Source: Liquorilactobacillus sicerae
GTDB taxonomy: Bacteria > Bacillota > Bacilli > Lactobacillales > Lactobacillaceae
Assembly (NCBI RefSeq): GCF_029916425.1
Contig: NZ_JAHAVQ010000012.1
Span: 1 to 64,000 of the forward strand
Length of the DNA: 64,000 bases
Direction: 5' to 3'
In this document: one piece after another, positions 18,653 through 28,246 of the stretch
Layout of the letters: each line of letters opens with the position of its first letter
Position numbering within the stretch: the first letter of the stretch is position 1
Notes under the pieces: model-generated
The model's database searches: none
What the model saw: only the letters and a program-made list of their open reading frames with translations
What the model was told of the DNA's origin: nothing
Made by a program: the position numbers and the translations under genes

Positions 18653-20473
18653 TTATTTGTCAACTTTCTTTAAAACGATCTTCTGATAAACAAGATTTAA
18701 GAATAAATAATATCCCAGATAAATCAAGCCAAAGATAATAAATGGCAGCCATAGATTCTTATATGGATCAGCCAAGAGGGAAACAAACAGATTTAAACCA
18801 AATAGAACATGCACAACGCCTAAAGCTGCTGGTAAGCAGAACAAAATCGCAATTTCACGCCTAATTGCCCAACGCAAACTGGTTTCGTGAGTTCCTAATT
18901 TGCGCAATAATTCATATCGAGGAATATCAGCAAAACTACCTGATAGAATTTTAAACATTAAACAACTGGCTAACATGGCTAAGAAGGATATTCCAAGCAG
19001 AACTGCCATAAATTCGAGGCCAGAGTATAAGACTCTAACTTGCTGATAACTGTTCCAATTCCCCAGCCAAAGTGAAGTATTACTCATTGCAACAGGGTGT
19101 TTCTGCTTTTCCAAATGTGCTAGTTTTTTCAAAATTGGAGCACTTTGACGGATACTCTTAGTTCTTAAAAAGATTACCTTCTCAGTTGAACCAGTGCTCT
19201 GTGAAAAATTAGTCTGAACTTTGACTTGATCTACTTGACCATTTTCTTGGCGACTAATTCCCAAGTAATGTGACAACTCACTCGCTAATAGATCAGTTTT
19301 TTGTTCTGGAATAACTTGGATTTTTGCATCAGCAATCTGGCGGCCAACTTTTTCACCAACCTTGACTTGCCAAAACGGCTGTAATTTAAATTGATTAGCC
19401 GCAAAAATCAATTTTTTGCCATCCCTAACAAAAGTATACGTCCTTTTTTGCTGTAATGATAACTGATCGATCAATTTTTGCTGTTGGGAAGTTGGATCAA
19501 CAATACTCAAATCATAAGCACCTGAAACACGCGAGGTCGTATCAATCATCTTATCTAAACCCATCCCGACAGTGATTGCACCTAAAGCCATCGCAAACAT
19601 CATCGTGATTCCGGTTAGAACTTTGGTATAATCAACAATCCGGAAACGTAATTGAGCTAAAGTAAATCCATTTAATCCACGCTTAGCAAATGAAAAACGT
19701 TCCAGCCATTGCAACAATGTGCTGACGACTGCTTTAAACAAGAAATAAGTCCCAAAAGTCAAGGTCAAAACTGCAATGATAATTGTATATTGATGAAAGA
19801 TTAGTGGCTTGATCATGACGTAATAACCAACTACTAGCAATAACACACCGGTAATTAATTCAATCAGCAAGGTGAACGGCTTGTTTTGGTGAAAGCTTGA
19901 CTGCTGATTAGCCTTCAATAATTGCAAAACAGTTTTCTTAGTCATTACGAGAGTATTCCAAGTTGCAGCCAACAAAAACAGACCAAGGTAAATCAACAAT
20001 GTCCAAATAATAGCTGGGAGCCAAAATGGATGATAAGCGGTAGCTGCTGTACCTAAAAAATTGATAACTAAGCTGCTTAAGCCAAAACTCAAGCCAATTC
20101 CTAAAGCTATCCCCAATAATGTTGCCATTGAACCTAACATCATTGTCTCTAACCAAATCAGCCGACCGATTCGTTTTTTTCGCGTACCAAGCATAATAAA
20201 AAGTCCATAATCACGTTGGCGCATGCTAAGCAAAAACGAATTAGCATAATTCAAATAAATTAAAGTTAATAGTCCCAGTAAAACTGATCCAAAGCCAAAA
20301 ACATAGCCGATCAAATTTGAAACAGTTTGCCCATTAGTCATCAGAAAATGATGATTAGCAGCAACCGTTTCAAATAAATAAAAGATGGCACTTGAAATTG
20401 CTAAGCCAGAAAATAAAAGTAAATAATCTTTCCAACGATGACGCACACTGCTCACAGCTAATTTAAAAAGCAT
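18653..20473 (-). CDS. BceB-like ABC transporter permease
   Basis: A 606-residue FtsX-type permease with about ten TM helices. N-terminal VSSVRHRWKDYLLLFSGL, MRQRDYGLFIMLGTRKKRIG after TM2-3, a ~200-residue extracellular domain (~310-500) between helices 7 and 8, and FADIPRYELLRKLGTHETSL before the last helices. This architecture is that of BceB/YxdM, which sense and remove bacitracin- or peptide-bound cell-wall lipids. The partner ATPase ends 15 bases upstream. No BceRS-type two-component system is adjacent; the likely regulator is the TetR upstream. Confidence 0.9.
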   Translation of the reverse strand: MLFKLAVSSVRHRWKDYLLLFSGLAISSAIFYLFETVAANHHFLMTNGQTVSNLIGYVFGFGSVLLGLLTLIYLNYANSFLLSMRQRDYGLFIMLGTRKKRIGRLIWLETMMLGSMATLLGIALGIGLSFGLSSLVINFLGTAATAYHPFWLPAIIWTLLIYLGLFLLAATWNTLVMTKKTVLQLLKANQQSSFHQNKPFTLLIELITGVLLLVVGYYVMIKPLIFHQYTIIIAVLTLTFGTYFLFKAVVSTLLQWLERFSFAKRGLNGFTLAQLRFRIVDYTKVLTGITMMFAMALGAITVGMGLDKMIDTTSRVSGAYDLSIVDPTSQQQKLIDQLSLQQKRTYTFVRDGKKLIFAANQFKLQPFWQVKVGEKVGRQIADAKIQVIPEQKTDLLASELSHYLGISRQENGQVDQVKVQTNFSQSTGSTEKVIFLRTKSIRQSAPILKKLAHLEKQKHPVAMSNTSLWLGNWNSYQQVRVLYSGLEFMAVLLGISFLAMLASCLMFKILSGSFADIPRYELLRKLGTHETSLRWAIRREIAILFCLPAALGVVHVLFGLNLFVSLLADPYKNLWLPFIIFGLIYLGYYLFLNLVYQKIVLKKVDK

Positions 20474-20488
20474 TTGTTTTCCCCCCTT

Positions 20489-21250
20489 TTATTGTTCAAA
20501 CGTTCCTAATTGATCAAGAATCTGTTGATAGAACTCTGGTCGACTTTGACTAGCTTGTCGAACCAACTCATGACCAATTTGCCCATCTTTAATAAAGATT
20601 ATTCGCCGGCAATAACTAGCTGAAAAGGCATCATGCGTAACTAATAAAATTGCGGTTTTTTCTTCCTGATTAATTTGTTGCAGCAGTCCTAATAATTCAC
20701 GAGCTGATTTAGAATCAAGTGCCCCCGTTGGTTCATCGCCAAAAAGAATCTGCGGTCGATTGACTAAAGCACGGGCACAAGCAATCCTTTGCTTTTGTCC
20801 ACCTGAAAGTTGGGCCGGATATTTTGGCAACAAATTTTCAATTTCCAAAGCCTGCGCAGTCTTAGTCACAATTTGATCGATTTTCTTGACCGGTTTACCT
20901 TGCAACGATAATGGCAAACCAATATTTTGCGCAGAAGTCAAATTTTCTAATAAATTAAAGTCTTGGAAAATGAACCCCATTTGGTTTGCTCGAAAATCTG
21001 CTAAAGCATTATCTTTAAGCTGTGTTATATCTTGACCTGCAATTTTAATTGTTCCAGCAGTTGGTCGATCGAACGTTGCTAACATGTTTAGCAACGTTGT
21101 TTTCCCGGAACCAGAAGCTCCCATTACACCCACAAAATCGCCAGCAGCGACTGAAAACGAAACGTCTTTTAGAGCAGTGTATTTTTTCTCCTGCTGTTTG
21201 CCATAAATTTTCTTCAAATGCTGTGCTTGAATTACTGAGTTATTTTTCAT
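20489..21250 (-). CDS. BceA-like ABC transporter ATP-binding protein
   Basis: A 253-residue ATPase: Walker A GASGSGKTTLL (~40-50), Q-loop FIFQDFNLLENLT, signature LSGGQKQRIACARAL, Walker B ILFGDEPTGALDS and switch His in LVTHDAFSASYC. These motifs, including DEPTGALD and QDFNLL, match BceA/YxdL closely. The start ATG follows AAGGAG. The promoter in front carries a large perfect palindrome (21265-21302). It is the first gene of a two-gene operon with the BceB-like permease; role inferred as antimicrobial-peptide resistance. Confidence 0.92.
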   Translation of the reverse strand: MKNNSVIQAQHLKKIYGKQQEKKYTALKDVSFSVAAGDFVGVMGASGSGKTTLLNMLATFDRPTAGTIKIAGQDITQLKDNALADFRANQMGFIFQDFNLLENLTSAQNIGLPLSLQGKPVKKIDQIVTKTAQALEIENLLPKYPAQLSGGQKQRIACARALVNRPQILFGDEPTGALDSKSARELLGLLQQINQEEKTAILLVTHDAFSASYCRRIIFIKDGQIGHELVRQASQSRPEFYQQILDQLGTFEQ

Positions 21251-21264
21251 ATTCTTCTCCTTTG

Positions 21265-21321
21265 GTTATATGGTTAATTGCCTATGTAACTAACCATATA
21301 ACATTTAGCAGCTACTGACAA
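21265..21321 (-). promoter_or_regulatory. Promoter and palindromic operator of the BceAB-like operon
   Basis: On the minus strand -35 TTGTCA (21321-21316), a 17-base spacer and -10 TATGGT (21298-21293). A long inverted repeat, GTTATATGGTTA ... TAACCATATAAC (21265-21276 and 21291-21302), covers the -10 and the start region; allowing two mismatches the arms extend to 17 bases. Such placement is typical of a repressor operator. The upstream TetR gene is the obvious candidate binder (inference). Confidence 0.65.
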
Positions 21322-21338
21322 GAAATTTTTTTAAATTC

Positions 21339-21390
21339 AAAAAAATTATCCTTCGAACGTTAACCAAGAAGTTAACATTTGCAGGATAAT
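21339..21390 (-). terminator. Terminator of the TetR gene
   Basis: On the minus transcript TTATCCTGCAAATGTTAAC pairs with GTTAACGTTCGAAGGATAA (a few mismatches), followed by TTTTTT. It separates the TetR gene from the BceAB-like operon promoter. Confidence 0.75.
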
Positions 21391-21418
21391 TAAATTTAAT
21401 CCAGAATTTATATAGTGT

Positions 21419-22024
21419 TTAATCGTGTTCGATGCGAAAACTGCCAATTGCTAAGCCGGCACTGCTGATTAACTTGATCATAATTCGAGCCATGTTTTCC
21501 GCCGACAATGAACAGTCGTTTTCCAACCACCAATAAATCGTACTCATAAAAGTCGTCACTAAATATGAAATAATAAAATCATTAGGAATAATTTGATCAC
21601 CATTTTTAACTTGTAATTTAGAAAAGATTTCTGAAAAATGCTCGCGTAAAAACTTTTTGAATGTATCCATCAAAATCATGTTCCGTCCCCGTAGCACTAA
21701 TAAATAAAATTTCTTTTCACTTTTAACTTGCAAAAAAATCTTAGTAACAATCTCAACAATTTTTTTCTCGCGAATAACATTGCCCGACTCGATGATATTA
21801 TTCTCAATGCTCCCCAATAATGGTAACAAAACATATGGAAAAACTTGTTCCAGTACATCTTGTTTGTCACGAAAATGACTATAAAAAGTTGAACGATTGA
21901 TCATTGCCCGATCAGCGATATCTTGAACTGTAATTGATGCAAAATCTTTTTCAAAAATCAAATCAACAAAAGCTCTGAAAATTAATCTTTTTGTTTTGAA
22001 AATTCGTAAATCTTCTTTTTTCAT
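21419..22024 (-). CDS. TetR/AcrR-family regulator
   Basis: About 201 residues. N-terminal TetR HTH: KRLIFRAFVDLIFEKDFASI, TVQDIADRAMINRSTFYSHFRDK (described in part), ~10-55. The helical C-terminus (~60-200) is the DhaS/TetR_C_7-like ligand/dimer region, with FKKFLREHFSEIF and STIYWWLENDC typical of that group. The start ATG (22024) has AAGGAG at 7 bases; an upstream TTG lacks support. It probably controls the BceAB-like operon downstream, whose promoter carries a strong palindrome. The effector is unknown. Confidence 0.88.
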   Translation of the reverse strand: MKKEDLRIFKTKRLIFRAFVDLIFEKDFASITVQDIADRAMINRSTFYSHFRDKQDVLEQVFPYVLLPLLGSIENNIIESGNVIREKKIVEIVTKIFLQVKSEKKFYLLVLRGRNMILMDTFKKFLREHFSEIFSKLQVKNGDQIIPNDFIISYLVTTFMSTIYWWLENDCSLSAENMARIMIKLISSAGLAIGSFRIEHD

Positions 22025-22213
22025 CAAGTTCTCCTTGTTAATTTTTTCACTGTGATCCAACAAAAAAAAGACAACTGTTGTTTATCCAACTTCTTCTTAT
22101 TATTTGGTCATTGATTATCGCTATATCTCCAGTAAAATTAATTATAGTAAGTATAAACGACACTTGTATGATAATCAACAAACATTTGCCAACAAACGAC
22201 GGAGGTAAATTCC

Positions 22214-25200
22214 ATGCAGGAAAAAGATCAATTATTTGGTGGAATCGATGTCGGTTCAACCACTGTTAAAGTGTTTATTTTAAACAATCAAGGAAAAGTT
22301 TTATATCAAACTTATCAACGACATTTTTCTGACGTCAAAAAAGCCAGTAAAAAAGTTTTGACCGAAGCAGCAGCTAAAGTCGGCTTAACAACACCCATTT
22401 CTTTTACCATCACTGGTTCAGGTGGAATGGGCCTAGCGGACGTGTTGCAGCTTAAATTTGTTCAAGAAGTGATTGCTTGCACCAAAACAGTTGAAACTGA
22501 TTGTCCAGAAACTGATGTTGCTATCGAGTTAGGTGGCGAAGATGCCAAAATCACCTTTTTTGGTTCTTCCTTAGAACAAAAAATGAATGGCTCTTGCGCT
22601 GGAGGGACCGGGGCCTTTATCGATCAGATGGCGAGTCTCTTAAAAACCGATGCTAATGGCTTAAACGAGCTAGCTAAAGATTATCATCATATTTATCCAA
22701 TTGCGTCACGCTGCGGTGTTTTCGCCAAAACTGATATTCAACCCTTGATCAATGATGGAGCTCGTCAAGCAGATTTGGCCGCTTCCATTTTTCAGGCTGT
22801 TGTTAATCAGACAATCGCCGGTTTGGCTTCTGGACATAAAATCAAGGGCAAAGTTGCTTTTTTAGGTGGGCCACTTTATTTCATGAGTGAGCTGCGTCAA
22901 CGGTTCATCGAAACATTAAATCTCAAGCCTGAAGATGTAATTTTCCCGCCTGATCCGCAATTATTTGTTGCTAAAGGTGCTGCTTTATATGCAAAAAATC
23001 AAGCAAGTACGACCATTGAGAAACTTTTAGCAAATTTGGAAAATTCAGCTGGCTCATTACAGCCAACCCGATCACTTGAACCATTATTTAAAAATCAAAC
23101 GGAACTCACTAAATTTCGACAGCGTCATGATCAAGCTAAAGTTGAGTCACGCCCTTTAAAAACTTATCAAGGCTCTGCCTACTTGGGAATCGATGCTGGC
23201 TCAACAACTACAAAAATCGTTTTGATGAGTGATGATCAGAAAATTTTGTACACCAAATATGATAACAATGATGGTGATCCCTTAAAGAAAACGATTGAAA
23301 TGCTGACCGAAATGTATCTGCAGATTCCTAAACAAGTTACAATTGCGAAAGCCTGTACCACTGGTTATGGTGAACATTTAATCAAAAGCGCCCTGGCAGC
23401 TGATGAAGGAGAGGTTGAAACCGTTGCCCACTACAAAGCTGCTCATCATTTTATGCCAGCAGTTGATTTTATTTTGGATATTGGTGGTCAAGATATGAAG
23501 GCCATGCATATCAAAAACGGCGCACTTGCCTCAATTCAATTAAATGAAGCTTGTTCATCCGGTTGCGGTTCTTTCATCGAAACTTTTGCCCAATCCTTGC
23601 GTTATGATGTTAAAGATTTTGCTAAAGCCGCTTTGTTAGCACCGCATCCGGCTGATTTGGGTTCAAGATGTACAGTTTTCATGCAGTCCAAGGTTAAACA
23701 GGCGCAAAAAGAAGGCGCAACTGTTGGTGATATTTCCGCCGGCTTATCAATGTCAGTTATTAAGAATGCTTTATTTAAAGTCATTAAGGCACGATCTGCT
23801 CAAGATCTAGGAAAACATATCGTCTGCCAAGGAGGAACCTTTTATAATGAAGCTGTTTTACGGTCTTTTGAACTGCTCAGTGGGCAAAATGTTATCCGGC
23901 CAAACATTGCTGGTTTGATGGGAGCTTATGGTGCAGCTTTGATTGCTCAAGAACGAGCTGCGGCCGACGATCAAACAACCTTACTGACAGCTGAACAGAT
24001 GGCTGGTTTATCATCAACTAAAACTTTCACCCATTGCGGCCGTTGTGAAAACAACTGCCTATTGACAGTTACTCTTTTTAATGATGGGCGTCAATTTATT
24101 ACTGGTAATCGTTGTGAAAAAGGTTTACGAATCAAGTTAAAACCGAAGGATCAACGGGTCAATTTGGTCAAAGAAAAATTGCGTAAGCTTTTTTCTTACC
24201 GACCATTACGAAAAAAATTGGCAACGCGCGGTGTTATCGGCTTGCCACGGGTTTTAAACATGTACGAAAATTATCCATTATGGGTGACATTTTTTAAAGA
24301 ACTGGGGATTCGAGCTGAACTTTCAACTCGCTCATCAGAAGAACTTTATGAATCAGGAATTGAAACTATCCCTAGCGATACCGTTTGTTATCCGGCAAAA
24401 TTAGTTCATGGCCATATTCAGTGGCTGATCAAGCGCGGACTCAAAACAATTTTTTATCCGTGTGTTGTTTTTGAACGTCAGGAAAAAAAGGCAGCTAATA
24501 ACCATTTCAATTGTCCTGTTGTTCAATCTTACCCAGATGTAATCCGCATGAATGTCGATGAAATCCGCAACGGTCAAGTTGATTATCGTAATCCTTACCT
24601 AAACTTAGCTGATTTTGATTCCACCGCTCGTAACTTATATGAAACTTTTAAAGACTTTGGCATTTCACCAAAAGAAGTTAGAACTGCTTTGACCGCCGGA
24701 TTTAGAGAAATGGATAATTTTAAACGCTGGATTCAAAATCGCGGTGAAGAAACCTTATTGCAAATGCGGCAAACTGGTCAACATGGTGTTATTTTAGCCG
24801 GGCGTCCATATCATCTAGACCCGCAAATCAATCGCGGAATCTCGCAGATTATTTGTGCTGAGGGATTTAACGTTTTAACTGAAGATAGTGTATCTCATTT
24901 AGGAGATGTTAAAGGCCTGCGGGTTGTCAATCAGTGGACTTATCACTCACGGTTATTTGCAGCCGCACGCTTGGCCGCCAAAACTCCTGAACTGGAATTT
25001 GTCCAGTTAAACTCTTTTGGATGCGGAATTGATGCAATTACTACTGATCAAGTCGAAGAAATTATGAACCATTACAATCGTTTGTACACTGTCCTAAAAA
25101 TTGACGAAGGAACTAACATTGGCGCAATCCGGATCCGAATCCGTTCACTAAAAGCTGCTGTCTTAGAACGTCAGCAGCGCAAAATTAAACCTGAAGAACA

Positions 25201-26542
25201 AAATGATCAAGTAACTCCGCCAAAATTTACAACTGAGATGAAATCTCATTATACTCTGCTAATGCCGATGCTTTCACCGATCCATCAATCTGGATTAGTT
25301 GATGTTGCCTTAAAAGCCAGTGGATATAACGTAGTTAATCTGCCCGTTCAACGCCAACGGTCAGTCGATGAAGGAACTAAATATGTAAACAACGATGCTT
25401 GTTATCCAGCAATCATTACAATCGGTCAAATGATTGAAGCCTTGAAAAGTGGTAAATATGATCTCAACCAAACAGCAGTCATGATGAGTCAAACTGGTGG
25501 CGGCTGTCGTGCAACTAATTATATCCCATTGATTAGAAAAGCTTTAAAAGATGCCGGTTTTCCGCAAGTGCCAGTCGTTTCAATCTCTCTTGGTGCACAA
25601 GGAACTGAAAAAACGCCCGGTTTCAAACTAACCGTTCCGCTAGTTAAGCGAGTTGCCTTAGCCTTTTTGTATGGTGATCTATTTGAAAAAGTCGTCTATC
25701 GAACTCGACCATACGAAAAGGTTAACGGATCAGTTGATCAGTTGCATCAACAATGGTTACAGTTGATCAAATCGAATATTGAAAATGGCAGCTTCCATGA
25801 ATTCAAACACAATGTTGCTCAAATCGTTCAGGACTTTGATGCGATCCCGCTTAAAAAGATTCAGAAACCAAGAGTTACTTTAGTTGGTGAAATTTTGGTT
25901 AAGTATTCTCCAATTGCTAACAACAATATCGTTCGTCTATTGGAAAAAGAAGGTGCTGAGGTCAATTGTCCAGAAATTGCTGGATTTTTAAATTACTCAC
26001 TGTACAATCAGATCTACAAGCATGATCACTTAGGCTTTTCACTAAAAAACAAAATTCTTGCCGAGGTAGCAATTAAATTAATTGATTTGTGTGAAAAGCC
26101 AATGAACAGTGCTCTAAAGCAATCAAAGCGCTTTACTGCCAGCCAAGCAATTGAAAAGATTGCTCAGGGAGCTGAAACTATTATCAATTTAGGCAATCAA
26201 ACTGGTGAAGGTTGGTTTTTGACCGGCGAAATGGTTGAAAGTTTACAACAAGGGATCAATAATATTATCTGTATGCAACCATTTGGCTGTTTACCAAACC
26301 ATATTGTCGGCAAAGGCGTCGTCAAACAATTACGCAGTCAATATCCTAAAGCCAATATTGCGCTGATCGATTATGATCCTAGTTTGTCAGCTGTTAATCA
26401 ACTTAATCGAATTCGTTTAATGCTGGCAACTGCCAGGAAAAACTTAGCCAAGCAAACAGCTGATAAGCAAGAATTAGCTAGAGAATCAGCCCAGGTTGCT
26501 CAGCATAACTCTTTGCATGGCAAGCCAGTTAATGCTAATTAG
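22214..26542 (+). CDS. Giant 2-hydroxyacyl-CoA dehydratase activator-like protein (double ASKHA + DUF2229)
   Basis: 1442 residues, cytoplasmic. Two BadF/BadG/HgdC ASKHA ATPase domains in tandem: domain 1 with GGIDVGSTTVKV (~9-20) and cysteines 128 (GSCAGGTGAF) and 167 (SRCGVF); domain 2 with GIDAGSTTTKIV (~325-336) and cysteines 447 (EACSSGCGSF) and 486 (SRCTVF). In HgdC-type activators two cysteines per monomer hold one [4Fe-4S] cluster across the dimer; here both pairs (each spaced 39) sit in one chain. A further C-x2-C-x3-C-x18-C set (608, 611, 615, 634) follows, then DUF2229 and an HgdB-like C-terminal part (~650-1400). Known: this architecture is widespread in anaerobes and Firmicutes, with no proven reaction. 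No dehydratase subunits lie nearby. Start ATG with GGAGG. Confidence 0.88.
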   Translation: MQEKDQLFGGIDVGSTTVKVFILNNQGKVLYQTYQRHFSDVKKASKKVLTEAAAKVGLTTPISFTITGSGGMGLADVLQLKFVQEVIACTKTVETDCPETDVAIELGGEDAKITFFGSSLEQKMNGSCAGGTGAFIDQMASLLKTDANGLNELAKDYHHIYPIASRCGVFAKTDIQPLINDGARQADLAASIFQAVVNQTIAGLASGHKIKGKVAFLGGPLYFMSELRQRFIETLNLKPEDVIFPPDPQLFVAKGAALYAKNQASTTIEKLLANLENSAGSLQPTRSLEPLFKNQTELTKFRQRHDQAKVESRPLKTYQGSAYLGIDAGSTTTKIVLMSDDQKILYTKYDNNDGDPLKKTIEMLTEMYLQIPKQVTIAKACTTGYGEHLIKSALAADEGEVETVAHYKAAHHFMPAVDFILDIGGQDMKAMHIKNGALASIQLNEACSSGCGSFIETFAQSLRYDVKDFAKAALLAPHPADLGSRCTVFMQSKVKQAQKEGATVGDISAGLSMSVIKNALFKVIKARSAQDLGKHIVCQGGTFYNEAVLRSFELLSGQNVIRPNIAGLMGAYGAALIAQERAAADDQTTLLTAEQMAGLSSTKTFTHCGRCENNCLLTVTLFNDGRQFITGNRCEKGLRIKLKPKDQRVNLVKEKLRKLFSYRPLRKKLATRGVIGLPRVLNMYENYPLWVTFFKELGIRAELSTRSSEELYESGIETIPSDTVCYPAKLVHGHIQWLIKRGLKTIFYPCVVFERQEKKAANNHFNCPVVQSYPDVIRMNVDEIRNGQVDYRNPYLNLADFDSTARNLYETFKDFGISPKEVRTALTAGFREMDNFKRWIQNRGEETLLQMRQTGQHGVILAGRPYHLDPQINRGISQIICAEGFNVLTEDSVSHLGDVKGLRVVNQWTYHSRLFAAARLAAKTPELEFVQLNSFGCGIDAITTDQVEEIMNHYNRLYTVLKIDEGTNIGAIRIRIRSLKAAVLERQQRKIKPEEQNDQVTPPKFTTEMKSHYTLLMPMLSPIHQSGLVDVALKASGYNVVNLPVQRQRSVDEGTKYVNNDACYPAIITIGQMIEALKSGKYDLNQTAVMMSQTGGGCRATNYIPLIRKALKDAGFPQVPVVSISLGAQGTEKTPGFKLTVPLVKRVALAFLYGDLFEKVVYRTRPYEKVNGSVDQLHQQWLQLIKSNIENGSFHEFKHNVAQIVQDFDAIPLKKIQKPRVTLVGEILVKYSPIANNNIVRLLEKEGAEVNCPEIAGFLNYSLYNQIYKHDHLGFSLKNKILAEVAIKLIDLCEKPMNSALKQSKRFTASQAIEKIAQGAETIINLGNQTGEGWFLTGEMVESLQQGINNIICMQPFGCLPNHIVGKGVVKQLRSQYPKANIALIDYDPSLSAVNQLNRIRLMLATARKNLAKQTADKQELARESAQVAQHNSLHGKPVNAN

Positions 26543-26560
26543 GCTTAAAAATTAAGTAAA

Positions 26561-26615
26561 AATAAAGGAACAAAGACCACCCCATCGTGTTGTCTCTGTT
26601 CCTTTATTGCTTTTT
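26561..26615 (+). terminator. Terminator after the activator-like gene
   Basis: AATAAAGGAACA (26561-26572) pairs with TGTTCCTTTATT (26597-26608), followed by GCTTTTT. It is located 19 bases after the stop. Confidence 0.8.
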
Positions 26616-26629
26616 AAAACATTTTTAGT

Positions 26630-26637
26630 ATATTTAA
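26630..26637. repeat. Target-site duplication, left copy
   Basis: ATATTTAA directly abuts the left inverted repeat of the IS and is repeated exactly at 28219-28226. An 8-bp direct repeat is the footprint of transposition. Confidence 0.85.
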
Positions 26638-28218
26638 CTGAAACTTGAAAGTTCATATTTGGGCAGACACTGCATGGTATCAGCCTTATTTTTACAAAAA
26701 ATAAAACACAAGCTGCTCCTGTGAAGTATACTTGAGTCGACAAAAACTTAGATACAAAGGAGAACTTGTGCTATGAATATTATACAACATGCTCAGGATT
26801 ATATCATTTTAAAAAATAAAATTTCTGTTTTTAATCAACTCATTGGCTTGTCTAAAATTTCTCGGAAGCTTAACTATCTCCGCCGCTCTAAGCTTTCTTT
26901 GTTGTCTATTTTGTCGTGGCTCATGGTATCTATTTTTCAACAACGCTCACTGTATCGTGCAGAAAAGACAAAACAGTTTACCACCCGTACGGTACGCAAT
27001 GTCCTGAATGATGCCCGGATCAACTGGCAACGATTGACCTGTCTCTTGGCTGGCGGGATCATCGATTACTTGCGCCGCATCAAAACTTTAGATGGTCGTC
27101 GGAAGCTTGCCTTTGTCTTGGATGATACATTGATCAAGCGCTCGTTTTCAAAGAAAGCAGAATTATTAGCGAAAACTTACGATCATGATCGCGGCAAATA
27201 TCTTAAAGGGTATCGCGGCCTTACTTTGGCAATCACTGATGGAAATACGCTTTTACCGGTTAACTATGCCTTGATGTCTTCTGAAAATCAACGTAACCGA
27301 ATTGGTTCCCCAGCTCGTTTCACTGACTTGCGCACTTTAGCTGGTCAGCGCCGAGCTCAAGCTCAGCGTAAGATGAACTTAGTTGGTATAGAACTTTTAA
27401 AGCAGGCTCTGGATAATCAGATTACAGCTGACTATGTCCTATTTGATACTTGGTTTAGTTCACCTAAAATGTTCAAAACGGTCATTGATTTAGGAATGGT
27501 TGGCATTGGTATGATCAAAAATACAGTGAAAGTTCACTATCGTTATCGAAACAAAATGATGTCCGATAAAGCTATCTATCAGTTGCTTAGACGAAGCCAA
27601 CGGCGTCAACACGACAAGTATCAATACAGTGTTATTGTTGAAGCTCACGCCGGTGAGAATACCTTTCCACTGCGTTTAGTATTTGTCACCAAGCGTGGTC
27701 ATACCAATAAATTTTTAGTTTTAGCATCAACTAATCCCGATCTGACACCAGATAAAATCATCCAGATGTATGGTCGTCGCTGGCAGATTGAGGGCTTCTT
27801 TAAAGTAGCCAAGCAATACTTACGCCTTGATCGCAGTCAAATTCAAAGTTATGATGGCTTTTGTGCGCATTTGGCACTGGTCATGATGGCCTATGATATC
27901 CTGGCTTGGCAACAGGCTTGGCAACAACGAGAGTCAGTTGATTACCATTCGATGGGTGATTTATTCTTTGAACTTAACCGTGATTTGACTGATATTACGC
28001 TAATTGAAGCTCTAACACAATTATTAGTTAATCTGGTTAGCTATGTCAGTGGAAAAATATTCATTGAGAAGAAGATAAATGAATTTTTAAATGAGTTTTT
28101 TGACCAATTACCAGGAAGCTTTTCCAAATTACTGACAGCATGAACTCTTATCTAATTTTGAAGCAACAAATTGAATAGGTTCAAGACATTAAGTGATTTT
28201 TGAACTTTCAAGTTTCAG
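26638..28218 (+). mobile_element. Intact IS4-family insertion sequence (1581 bp)
   Basis: Bounded by perfect 18-bp terminal inverted repeats, CTGAAACTTGAAAGTTCA (26638-26655) and its complement (28201-28218), and flanked by the 8-bp direct repeat ATATTTAA. It carries one full-length transposase. The clean ends and duplication point to a fairly recent and possibly active copy. It inserted between the terminator of the activator-like gene and the glycosyltransferase gene, disrupting no gene. A degraded relative lies inverted at 45740-46083. Confidence 0.95.
26773..28143 (+). CDS. IS4-family DDE transposase
   Basis: A 456-residue transposase. The catalytic triad is visible as D in FVLDDTLIK (~118-119), D in VLFDTWFSS (~225) and E in the IS4 signature Y-x2-R-x3-E-x6-K, seen as MYGRRWQIEGFFKVAK (~335-350). 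An N-terminal helical DNA-binding region (1-100) is rich in basic residues. The start ATG is preceded by AAAGGAG. It acts on the 18-bp ends of the element; the reading frame is intact, so the element may be mobile. The IS4 subgroup is not settled; an 8-bp duplication would fit several of them. Confidence 0.95.
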   Translation: MNIIQHAQDYIILKNKISVFNQLIGLSKISRKLNYLRRSKLSLLSILSWLMVSIFQQRSLYRAEKTKQFTTRTVRNVLNDARINWQRLTCLLAGGIIDYLRRIKTLDGRRKLAFVLDDTLIKRSFSKKAELLAKTYDHDRGKYLKGYRGLTLAITDGNTLLPVNYALMSSENQRNRIGSPARFTDLRTLAGQRRAQAQRKMNLVGIELLKQALDNQITADYVLFDTWFSSPKMFKTVIDLGMVGIGMIKNTVKVHYRYRNKMMSDKAIYQLLRRSQRRQHDKYQYSVIVEAHAGENTFPLRLVFVTKRGHTNKFLVLASTNPDLTPDKIIQMYGRRWQIEGFFKVAKQYLRLDRSQIQSYDGFCAHLALVMMAYDILAWQQAWQQRESVDYHSMGDLFFELNRDLTDITLIEALTQLLVNLVSYVSGKIFIEKKINEFLNEFFDQLPGSFSKLLTA

Positions 28219-28226
28219 ATATTTAA
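28219..28226. repeat. Target-site duplication, right copy
   Basis: ATATTTAA immediately after the right inverted repeat, identical to 26630-26637. Confidence 0.85.
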
Positions 28227-28246
28227 ATTGAACAATATTTAAAATT

